Below are positions 55,051 to 64,000 of a stretch of DNA of 64,000 bases, one piece after another. Source of the DNA: Rhododendron vialii (taxonomy: Eukaryota; Streptophyta; Magnoliopsida; Ericales; Ericaceae); contig NC_080561.1 of the NCBI RefSeq assembly GCF_030253575.1, positions 28,060,564 to 28,124,563 of the forward strand. Direction: 5' to 3'. A program made the translations under genes and the position numbers. A model generated the notes under the pieces. That model made no database searches and was not told where the DNA came from. It saw only the letters and a list, made by a program, of their open reading frames with translations. Each line of letters begins with the position of its first letter. The first letter of the stretch is position 1.

Positions 55051-55432
55051 TAGGGACGCGGGGGGCTGCTGTCCCAATTTTGGAGCCCACCCCGGTCTCG
55101 CTCCGATGATCTGAATCGTTCACTTTGTAGAGCTCGTCGAGTAGAACAACTATGCAAAAAATCTGCTTAATTGGATATCATTAAGTACCTGATCGAAGCC
55201 CATATAACTCTCAGTCCATGGGTTACAGTAGATTTGATCCAGTGTTTCAGATCCATTCTTTTTAAGATAAAAAGGTTCCGATCAGGTACTTAATGATATC
55301 CAATTAAGTTGATTTTTTGCATAGTTATTCTATTCGACGAGCTTTACAAAATGAACGACTCAGATTATCGGAGCGAGACCGGAGTGGGTCCCAAAATGGG
55401 GTGCAGTCGCCTTGGGGACAACAACCCCCCTC
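55051..55432. repeat. Foldback MITE
   Basis: Left arm 55061-55196 and right arm 55277-55430 are reverse complements with few mismatches (CCGGTCTCGCTCCGAT, GGATATCATTAAGTACCTGATCG). Same family as 47752-49079 by the CGTTCA-TTTTGTA segment. Confidence 0.75.
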
Positions 55433-56306
55433 CCTCCGAAACAATATTCAATCAAGAGAATTTTGTCGTGTTTAATACTTTTGATGAGTTTAAAGAGTGA
55501 ACAGTTGCAATCATCGAGATAGTTCAAAAAGGATCCAATAACTGCTTTAACTAGACCATCCAATCCATCAAATGAACTTGACTTCAATTCCGTTCAAATT
55601 CAAAGAGGCACCAAAGAGATTATTCAGTGGTTTTGGTGAAGGATTTTTAAGCTTTCCTATGGCAACAATGAAGCCATCTTGCAGCGACGATCCTGCGGCA
55701 GGAACGATCTCTAGCTATGTACATCACAGTTACTTCATCTACCTCCACAAGCGAATTGATGGTCCGACACCAAAGTAGATTTCTTGTTCTTTTCATTTGT
55801 ATTTTGTTTTGTTAATTAGGCGTATTTTGGTTTTGTTGTTCTAGTTGTCATTTGGTTCCCTTTTAATATAACTGGGTTTACGTTTCCTGAAAACAAAAGA
55901 AGATATAGTCAAATGGAGCTCAACATTGGTGAGTAAAGCACAAATTAGTGCGTAAAAAAAATGCAAAATACTAAATCTAACCATTTCATGGCTACATAAC
56001 AACCGGCCCTAAATCGAGTTCGACTCCCACCAAGGGCATAGTCTTTTTGGCCAGCCTGCCAGACTTTATCTCGTTGCATAGAAGACTTGTCCTTGACCAA
56101 GTCGGTGAGCTGGATGGGAATATTGGGAAGGAAATTAGTCGAGATATGTGCAAGCTGACTCAGACAGTCGTGAAAAACTAAAAAAATGGCAATAAAAATC
56201 GGTGAAGAAATGAAAGAAGAATTAGAACATACGGTAATGTGATAATTATCGTACCAGTAAGGCAAATAAGACAATATTGCTACTCAAGAACAACCTTTTT
56301 TCTTTG
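55433..56306. other. Intergenic
   Basis: No gene or repeat structure that I can support. Confidence 0.4.
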
Positions 56307-56314
56307 CATTGACT

Positions 56315-57313
56315 CAATGTTCTGAATACCGTACCGGCCAGGGTACCGGTTTTTCTACTGGTACGGTATATAAGGGTACCGGTCAAATACCGAATACCAT
56401 TTCGGATATACCGCAACTACAATATATATAATAATTATATACTCCCTCCGTCCCTTATTAAATGTCCTGCTTCGTAACTCCAACTTATTAAAAAGACATC
56501 ATCATTGCACCTTTCACATCAACTTTTTTCTCTATTTTTCCTACTTACCCATCATCATTACACTTTTACTCACTAACTTTTCAAAATGAAATATACTTTT
56601 TGGAAACAAAATAGACAATACACCAACTTTTATCCCTTAACTTTACAAAATGAACATTTATTAAGAGACAGCCCAAAATAGAATATTGGACACTAAATAA
56701 GGGACGGAGGGAGTATAATCAAAATTCAAAAAAATCCCTCATACTATGCAATTCATCATAAAATACCCATGTGCTTGCATCTTGTCCCACATTGCTTAGT
56801 TGCAAAACTCTTTTCCATCTTAAATGACTTTGCACACTAGTGCACTTGTAAATGAGAGGACCTAAGGAGAGGCCTTACGCGCTCGGAAAAATGGGCCGTG
56901 ACCGAAGTCAATTTGAAAAAACTGATTCGAAAACCAATTAATCGGGTGCACATCACGGGTTATTCGCGCGCAAGGGGTGCAAATCCGGAATTTGAACCTC
57001 GCCCACGTTTTGCTAAAATTCTGAAAAACGTTTTTTTATTTTTTTTGGGGTTAAGATAACCCAAAGAAAAAAATCTGAAACGTTTTTTCTTTTTCTTTTT
57101 TGACCAAAAATGATAACATGACAGTAAAAATAAAAAAATAAAAAATAAAAAAAAACAAAAAAAAAACGCTGCAAAATCTCGGTACCGGCCGGTATTCCCA
57201 AGATGACCAGTATCAGCCGGTATTTGGTCCGGAACGGTATTGGGAGGTTAAGATACCGGTTTCTCTCAAATTCGGTACGTACCGGCCGGTACGGTACGGA
57301 ATTGATAACATTG
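56315..57313. mobile_element. Non-autonomous hAT-type element
   Basis: Perfect 8-bp duplication CATTGACT (56307-56314, 57314-57321). Ends CAATGTTCTGAATACCGTACC and, reverse-complemented, CAATGTTATCAATTCCGTACC. Inside are many ACCGGT/GGTACCGG words and a Stowaway MITE (56440-56715). 999 bp, no transposase. Confidence 0.88.
56440..56715. mobile_element. Stowaway MITE (intact) nested in the hAT element
   Basis: TA-CTCCCTCCGTCCC at the left and GGGACGGAGGGAG-TA at the right. It is the uninterrupted relative of 39470-39965. Confidence 0.88.
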
Positions 57314-57321
57314 CATTGACT

Positions 57322-59078
57322 CACTTTCCTACGCCTGCATTCTACTCGAAGTGCACCCTGAAAAGCAAATGTACTCCAATGAGCCTTTTGGGTAATTGTA
57401 TCGACACAACCACATCTACAAGTACCCGAAAGTGAACAAAGATGTAACTCAATCACTGATTAGATTTTTGAAACCAGTGCACCATGCAAAGGGAGAATCG
57501 CCTTCAAACAAGCGAAGAAATATGTTTCACATGGAGTACTTGAAATGCAAGCTTTGGAATAGTTTTCATCATGCATGGACATGGACCAATCTGGCATGCA
57601 ACACAACGATTTCTTTATTTAATTTCAAAAGGTGACAGGATTTGTACAAAAGAAAACATGATGATTGGTCTTATTGTAACAAGTCATAAAAAAGAACAAG
57701 GTGACGCAGGTATTTGGGTAATGAAGAACTTGTTTCTAGAGAATTACAGGGTATGGCAAAGTCAAATCTCCTTGGAAGGTTGAGTCCTATGTCAGGCTGT
57801 CAGCTGAAACAAGGATCATTCTGTTATGAAAACAGAGGCAGAACATGGTACAGCAAATAATCCCATGAAAGAAGGATGGCCATAATCTCAGATAACACTA
57901 CAAACACAACAATTAACATAAAGGTTGCGTGGAATATAGATGCAAGACACAAGCCATACAAAAGTTTTGCATACATCTCCGAAATACAACAAAATAGAAT
58001 CATACGCAAGACTCATACTTCATTGCAATAAACAAACATCACTGCATATATCCCTGGCCCCTGTGTAAATATTTTATCAATTAGAGCGATGGGAGTCAAA
58101 GGTTTTTTTACCAAATGGGACTATTATTTTCATCATTGCTATATACCATCCTTTACTCGTCAAAATAGTTTAACAGAACTCTAATTGTTTTCTGCAGAAA
58201 CTGTTTACCAAAAAAACACATTTGTTTTTTTCGGGCATGAGGTTTACAAAATGCTACTGCAGTATTGCACACAATATGCTATCAAGAACGCAAGAGATAT
58301 CATGGTCAAACGCATCAAAAAGCACAATATATTAGCAAGCAAACAATAAGATATTAAGAGTTCATGTGGCAAATTATCATCTAGATCAAGCAATATCATG
58401 GAATTTGTGAATTCTCAAAAGACGCTATGTGAGCTTTAAAAATTCTTTAGTAGATGACATTACTCCAGAAGCAAAAAATATTTCAGTTTCTTCACTTTCA
58501 ATTTTAAGCCCTTAAACCAAAGCACAGAACACTTGTATCAACTAATTTGCCATTGGCTCTCTGCTAACGCTCTAGGAAAAAACTATTGGATATGTTTATT
58601 TGCCTTCGTGTGATTTTATATGTTAGAGAAACCTTCAGCAAGAAATCACCATCCGCATAGTAATCCTTCCCAAGAACCGACAGGACTAAATGTTTTGGCC
58701 ATCAAAGAAGCTGAATTTAGGACACAAATACCTTTTAAGCTTTCATTTTAGGAATTTACCCAAAAATAATCAGCTGAGTATTTTAAAACCCCTCTGGCCC
58801 AGATTGATTGTGTGAACTCTGAAACAGATTTTACTCAGAAAGATATTCTACCATGAGAGCTGGAGATGACATAAACAAAAAACAAAAAAGATATCAAAAG
58901 TTATTTATCTTCAAGAAAGGGCAATATGCCTCTACAGTTCCGTCATGTATGAAACATACTAAACCATCTTCAAAAAGAGAATCAAAGAAAACTTAATCCT
59001 ACACTAAAATCACGCGTATATGATAAAGTCCATGCAAAACTTACTGGTGCAAAATGAATGTGAGCCTAAAGCAATCAA
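57322..59078. other. AT-rich region, no gene recognised
   Basis: Frames on both strands are short and lack domains. It may be intronic or intergenic. Confidence 0.35.
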
Positions 59079-60406
59079 TAAGACATTAAGGATGCAAAAA
59101 CATGTAATAACACCATCAAATAATCAACCAAATACACAAAAACGGCAAATAGAGACAAGGTAAGAGTCATAAGCTGAACAATCTAGCTCTAAAGAAGCAA
59201 ATTACATGGAGGAAAATCTGGTCAGCAAACAACCAATCTCCTTGATATCGTCAGAGAGATGCGCTTCCATACAAGATACCTTGGTTAAAGCTTAATCAAC
59301 TGGATAGGAGAGATCGCATAGAGCCTCCGTAATAACAGTTGTTATAGTCTTTAAAGAAGGTACCTCATAGAGCACATCATTGTCTGATTTGGCTAAAGGA
59401 TGCATCATTCCAGAGAGAGGCAGAAAGATGGAGAGAGAAAATAAAAGCCACAGATCAAAACTGGTAGTCTCACCCTGTACTATGTCAAATTTGAGGACAT
59501 TCCTAGGTTCACTGGACCGGCAACATCTCTACAAAAGTGACTTAACTGCTACCCAAACAAATAGAAAAATCATGCGCAAAAAAAATAAAATAAAACACCT
59601 TACGCTACAAAAATTGACAAAACCCAAAAAATCATGCACTTTGTATCAATTTAGGAACTTCTAGTGGTATACCAGATAGATAACCGTTCACTAGTTTCGA
59701 TTGTCAACCCATTAATTAACTGCTCTAGGCTGCAATAGTGGAGCAAGGTGCTATTTGTGAAATCTGTTTAAAGTTCCAATTCAACATTGTTGGGGTCAAA
59801 TCCATATATGGCTTGGACGCCTGGTTGCCTACCGTGTGTCTGGCCATGATTTCTAAAAGTTCATTTATGTTGGGTATGGGATCAATCACTCTCCAATATT
59901 CCATAAGCTAAGTCTATATGCAGGTGCACATTATTCTTTTACCATGAAATACAACAAGTGAATAAGCCTATATGTGGCTGTTTTGCTACACGTCCACCAA
60001 GGACCCGCTTTGCACATCTAAACTGTCTGATATAATGCTCTTACAATCCTCCAGCTTCCAAAGGAAATACTCTTTTTCGTATCTGATACAACATTTTAAG
60101 CAAATATATACAATGCAAGAACGATTCAGCTCTGACCTTGGCCAGTTCGGAATCTCAATCAGAGCTTCATAGTGCCCTTCATAGATTCATCCAAAAAATA
60201 AAAGAACTATGCAAATTGAAAGCCCTTGTACTGCTAGTTTTGTCCAAATATATATGACTCCAACAAATGCATATTACCAAGATTTCTACCATTCTGACTC
60301 TTTAAGTTTCAATATGGAATCTGCCAAGCATAAACCAACGCTTCCTTCTTCAAACCAACAAAGAAACAAGAATACCATTGGTCAAAGTGTCAAACAACTC
60401 AAAAAA
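59079..60406 (+). repeat. 1.3-kb tandem duplication, unit 1
   Basis: GACATTAAGGATGCAAAAAC at 59081 recurs at 60414, and the order of blocks (CTTGATATCGTCAGAGAGAT, GTACCTCATAGAGCACATC, GGCTGCAATAGTGGAGCAAG, AATACCATTGGTCA) is kept through the unit. The minus strand of about 59365-59395 reads an exon-like KSDNDVLYE followed by GTACCT. Confidence 0.85.
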
Positions 60407-60412
60407 TATCCA

Positions 60413-61668
60413 AGACATTAAGGATGCAAAAACATGTAATAACACCATCAACTAATCAACCAAATACACAACAATGGCAAACAGAAGACAAGAGTCATAA
60501 GTTGAACAATACTAGCTCTAAAGAGGCAAATTACATGGAGGAAGTCTGGTCAGCAAACAACCAATCTCCTTGATATCGTCAGAGAGATGCGCTTCCATAC
60601 AAGATACCTTGGTTAAAGCTTAATCAACTGCATAGGAGAGATCACATAGTGCCTCCATAATAACAGTTGTTATAGTCTTAAAAGAAGGTACCTCATAGAG
60701 CACATCATTGTCTGATTTGGCTAAAGGATGCATCATTCCAGAGAGAGGCAGAAAGATGGAGAGAGAAAATAAAAGCCACAGATCGAAACTGGTAGTCTGA
60801 CCCTGTACTATGTCAAATTTGAGGACATTCCTAGGTCACTGGACCGGCAACATCTCTACAAAAGTGACTTAACTGATACCCAAACAAATAGAAAAATCAT
60901 GCTCAAAAAAAAAAAAAAAAAAAACACCTTACACTACAAAACCCAACAAATCGTGCACTTTGTATCAATTTAGGAACTTCTAGTGGTATACCCGATAGAT
61001 AACCTTTCACGAGTTTTGATTGTCAATCCCACTAATTAACTGCTCTAGGCTGCAATAGTGGAGCAAGGCGCTATTTGTGAAATCTGTAAGGTTCCAAGTC
61101 AACATTGTTGGGGTCAAATCCATATCCGGCTTGGACGCCTGGTTGCCTACCGTGTGTCTGGCCATTATTTTATAAGTTCATTTATGTTGCGTACGGGATC
61201 AATCACTCTCCCCAATATTCCATATGCAAAGTCTGTATACAGGTGCACATTATTCTTTTACTATGAAATACAACAAATGAATAAGCCTATATGTGGCTGT
61301 TTTCGCTACACGTCCACCAAGGGCCCACTTTTCACAGCTAAACTGTCTGATATAGTGCTCTTACAATCCTCCAGTTTTCAAAGGAAATACTCTTTTTCGT
61401 ATCTGATACAACATTTTAAGCAAGTACTTATATTGGAAGCAAGAACAATTCAGCTCTGACCTTAGCCAGTTAAGAATCTCAATCACAGCCTCGTCGTGCA
61501 CTTCATAGTTTTATCCAAAAAATAAAAGAACTATGCAAATTGAAAGCTCTTGTACTGACTCTTTTAAGTTTCAAAATATGAAATCTACCAAGCATAATCC
61601 AACTCTTCCTTCGTCAAACCAACAAACAGAAAAGAATACCATTGGTCATAGTGTCAAACAACTCTAAC
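60413..61668 (+). repeat. 1.3-kb tandem duplication, unit 2
   Basis: Diverged copy of 59079-60406 with small indels (for example a longer A run at 60906 and loss of about 60 bases near 61555). The exon-like KSDNDVLYE with its donor is also kept. Confidence 0.85.
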
Positions 61669-62811
61669 AAACCCAAAATCAGAAAAAAGATAAACAAAAA
61701 ACTCAAATAAAATGAGCCAAAACCGGCTTAGTGCTAGTCTTTGCTATTTATTAGGTTAAATCGCAGATCCAACCATAACAAGGCCATCAACCCTTAATTA
61801 TTTTCTTTTTCTTTTTACCCTTTTTTACCTATCTTCTATTTTCACATCAACCGAACAACACGTACCAGGAATAAAAATAAAATATGCATTCCATAGCTAG
61901 ATGAGTCTCACCATATGATGGATGTCCTGGGGCAGTCTCGAGAAGAGAAGTGTAATCTGAAACAAACCAAAAAAATTGTATCAGAATAAAATGACATATC
62001 ATACAGCTTAATAATACTCCAAATCCAATCAAAACCTTAACCCTAATCCTAAATCCTAACCCTGAATATACCACAACAGGCCATATATACTTGGATTTAT
62101 TACCGCATCCACCATCGACGCTGGGTTTGCTTTTGTTTTCCTTCACCTTTCTGGGCAAACAAACAGAGGGAGCGTTTGATAGTTCAAAAATCCAATTTAA
62201 ATAGTAGAACGGCTAGCATTTCATGAACTTTATAAACCCTAGAAGACTAGAGAGGAAAAATTAATTCTGTGCCCGCATCAGGCCTCTCACTCACCTGGGC
62301 CCAATTTAAGGCCTCTTTGGGCTAACTTCTAACCGATTTTTTCGTTGTTTTATTTTTAAGGTGTTCTAGATTTATTTTTTTATTATTCGTTAAACTTAAT
62401 CTATTTTATTATACTTTCATGCACATGGACAAGTGTACTAGATTTGGAAATAAATTTTATGCTCACATCATTCAGCTCGATGAAAGATATGAGAATAATA
62501 AAATTGTAGCCCGAAATTTTTAAAAACTCACTAAAGATGATAAAAGTACATTAACGACAGATCCAAAAAAAAAGCTACCAAGAAACGGAAAAAAGTTAGA
62601 CCGAAACAGCCTTAACTGTGTAAATCTCACATAGATATGTGGTAGAGGAGAAGAGCGTGCGGGCACTAAATAAGAGAATGTAGTCTCCAAAAATGTAGTA
62701 CTCAAATGTGATCATCAAACCAGCCCAGATCCTTCCGTTTGCCGCCTGTAATCAAAATATTAGTAGTGAATAATCTCTCTTAGAGAAGAGGTCATTAAAT
62801 TGATATTTCAT
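61669..62811 (-). other. Possible short exons of an unidentified minus-strand gene
   Basis: Two segments have consensus borders: 62104-62150 (TTTGCCCAG| before, |GTAATA after) and 61912-61956 (TTTCAG| before, |GTGAGAC after; one frame reads YTSLLETAPGHPSYG). A third candidate starts after TTACAG near 62743 (AANGRIWAGLMITFEYY). I cannot name a family or build a continuous gene, so this may be chance or a pseudogene. Confidence 0.2.
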
Positions 62812-63290
62812 TCTACTCCATTTGTTACATTTTAAATGTCCCGTACGAAAATTCGTGCATTTCAAACCCTCCAAAAAAAACAAATTTATTATTATTTTTA
62901 CCAAATTAAAATACGCAATGTGTATTTTAATTTGGTGTTAAAAAAATAAAATATAGAAATATTTTTTTGGGGTTTAAAATGCACGAATTCCCATAAGGGA
63001 TATTTAGACCGGGACAGAGGGAGTATATGAGAAGTGGAGTGAAAGTTCCAAAATCGACTATGAGTACCAATAATGTATAGATGGCATGTGGGGACACAAA
63101 TAATATAAATCTTTTATTAATTTTAAAATAATTTTTTGTGTAGCCTAATAGAAAATCAGCTATGCGCAATTGGTTGATTCAATCTTTCAAGTTTTCTTCA
63201 AAATTTTTGACAAATTATACATGGTGACACATTTCAATTTTCAATACGTGAATATATAAATACTGTTATTGAGCACCAACAATCAAAAAA
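62625..63290 (+). repeat. Local duplication upstream of the tRNA gene, copy A
   Basis: Shares GTAGAGGAGAAGAG, GTGAATAATCTCTC and GTGTGGGGACACAAATAAT with copy B (63315-63830), in the same order. Copy A has an extra segment around 62680-62745 and a MITE (62814-63025). Confidence 0.7.
62814..63025. mobile_element. Stowaway-like MITE
   Basis: Starts TACTCCATTTGTTACATTTT and ends GGGACAGAGGGAGTA; related to 54693-54877. Confidence 0.65.
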
Positions 63291-63314
63291 TGGAGGGGAG
63301 TGCATGGTGACACA

Positions 63315-63830
63315 TTTTCACATAGATTTGTGTTAGAGGAGAAGAGTGTGTGGGCACTTAATAATATTAGTGGTGAATAATCTCTCCTAGAGAAGAGAAG
63401 TCATTGAATTGATCTTTCATTTGCGCAAGTGGAGTGCATTTGGTGCCTACCTTGTACTCTCATGTACGTTTTCCGTAAGCACCCATTTCCTCTCCAAGTA
63501 CCTGAGGAAAGAGTAGATTATGATTAACGAATAGAAAAAAAATTGCTCTTTCATTTTATATGGAAAAATGGGGTGGAAGTCCAAGATCAATTACAGATAT
63601 CAATAAGGTACAGACGGCGTGTGGGGACACAAATAATCGAAACCTTTCATTAATTTTGAAATAATTTTTTGTGCAGCCTTATAGAGAATCAGCTCAATTA
63701 GATATGTGCAAGTGGTTGATCTAACTTTTCAAGTTTCATTCATAATTTTTGATAAATTATGCATTGTGCCACAATTCAGTTTTCAACATGTGAATGTATA
63801 AATAACATTATCAACCACCAATAGCCAATA
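63315..63830 (+). repeat. Local duplication upstream of the tRNA gene, copy B
   Basis: Counterpart of 62625-63290 without the MITE; ends directly before the tRNA gene. Confidence 0.7.
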
Positions 63831-63832
63831 CA

Positions 63833-63904
63833 TCCGTTGTCGTCCAGCGGTTAGGATATCTGGCTTTCACCCAGGAGACCCGGGTTCGATTCCCGGCAAC
63901 GGAA
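63833..63904 (+). tRNA. tRNA-Glu (anticodon UUC)
   Basis: A 72-base cloverleaf with acceptor stem TCCGTTG/CAACGGA plus discriminator A, D-arm containing the A box (GTCCAGCGGTTAGGAT region), anticodon TTC at 63866-63868 in loop CTTTCAC, and TPC arm with B box GGTTCGATTCC. No intron. The sequence matches plant nuclear tRNA-Glu. The CCA tail is not encoded. Transcription is by RNA polymerase III from the internal boxes. Confidence 0.96.
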
Positions 63905-63910
63905 TTTTTT
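63905..63910 (+). terminator. RNA polymerase III terminator
   Basis: TTTTTT directly after the tRNA discriminator base, the usual stop for polymerase III. Confidence 0.85.
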
Positions 63911-64000
63911 CCACTTTTGGCTGTTTTTCCTAGTTCCTCTCTCGGAAGTTATCCGCTTTTCGAAATTTTCCACAGTGATGATGATAGAAAAGCTTGTTTT

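Noticed and set aside
57013-57456. 147-codon minus-strand frame
   Set aside because: It crosses the right border of a hAT element, so part of it is transposon end; no known domain.
61058-61459. 133-codon plus-strand frame in duplication unit 2
   Set aside because: Unit 1 carries stops and shifts in the same segment, no domain is recognisable, and composition is like non-coding sequence.

Overview
The window is nuclear DNA from a flowering plant, most likely a eudicot. The evidence is two multi-exon protein genes with plant-type introns and close Arabidopsis-like homologues, plant LTR-retrotransposon lineages (Tat, Athila), many MITEs, and a eukaryotic tRNA gene. I see no bacterial operons, CRISPR array or plasmid features.

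Positions 1-26673 form a nest of LTR retrotransposons. The host is a Tat-lineage Ty3/Gypsy element on the minus strand: 5' LTR 25739-26673, primer site, then gag, protease, RT, two RNase H regions and integrase running leftward, followed by a 69-bp tandem array. Antisense to all of this (plus strand) lies a plant mobile domain (PMD) reading frame with at least one intron. Its 3' LTR lies beyond position 1. Two younger insertions split the PMD frame: a 1.8-kb solo LTR (390-2185) and a 12.8-kb Athila-type element (2483-15301, minus strand) with two nearly identical LTRs. Both insertions have 5-bp target duplications differing by one base, and in both cases the PMD frame resumes exactly across the site.

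Positions 26674-31507 are intergenic and rich in foldback MITEs. Positions 31508-37968 carry a complete ten-exon gene (minus strand) for the 26S proteasome ATPase RPT5 (424 residues), with one GC-AG intron and a TRIM retroelement in intron 3. Positions 38.2-41.1 kb are intergenic with nested MITEs. Positions 41153-49761 carry a complete thirteen-exon gene (minus strand) for a multi-pass membrane protein of the heparan-alpha-glucosaminide N-acetyltransferase family (478 residues). Its introns hold two non-autonomous hAT elements, a solo LTR and a TRIM remnant.

From 50 to 57.3 kb is a second repeat nest: a local duplication carrying a truncated LTR, a short gag-only LTR element (51285-54556) split by a solo LTR (52131-53877) with a perfect target duplication, further MITEs, and a hAT element containing a Stowaway MITE. 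From 57.3 to 63.8 kb there is a 1.3-kb tandem duplication, possible short exons of an unidentified gene, and another local duplication. A tRNA-Glu(UUC) gene closes the window at 63833-63904.

The two protein genes look intact and ordinary. Most of the notable structure is in how the mobile elements are built and nested. Splice sites and reading frames were assembled by eye, and repeat boundaries without a target duplication are approximate.
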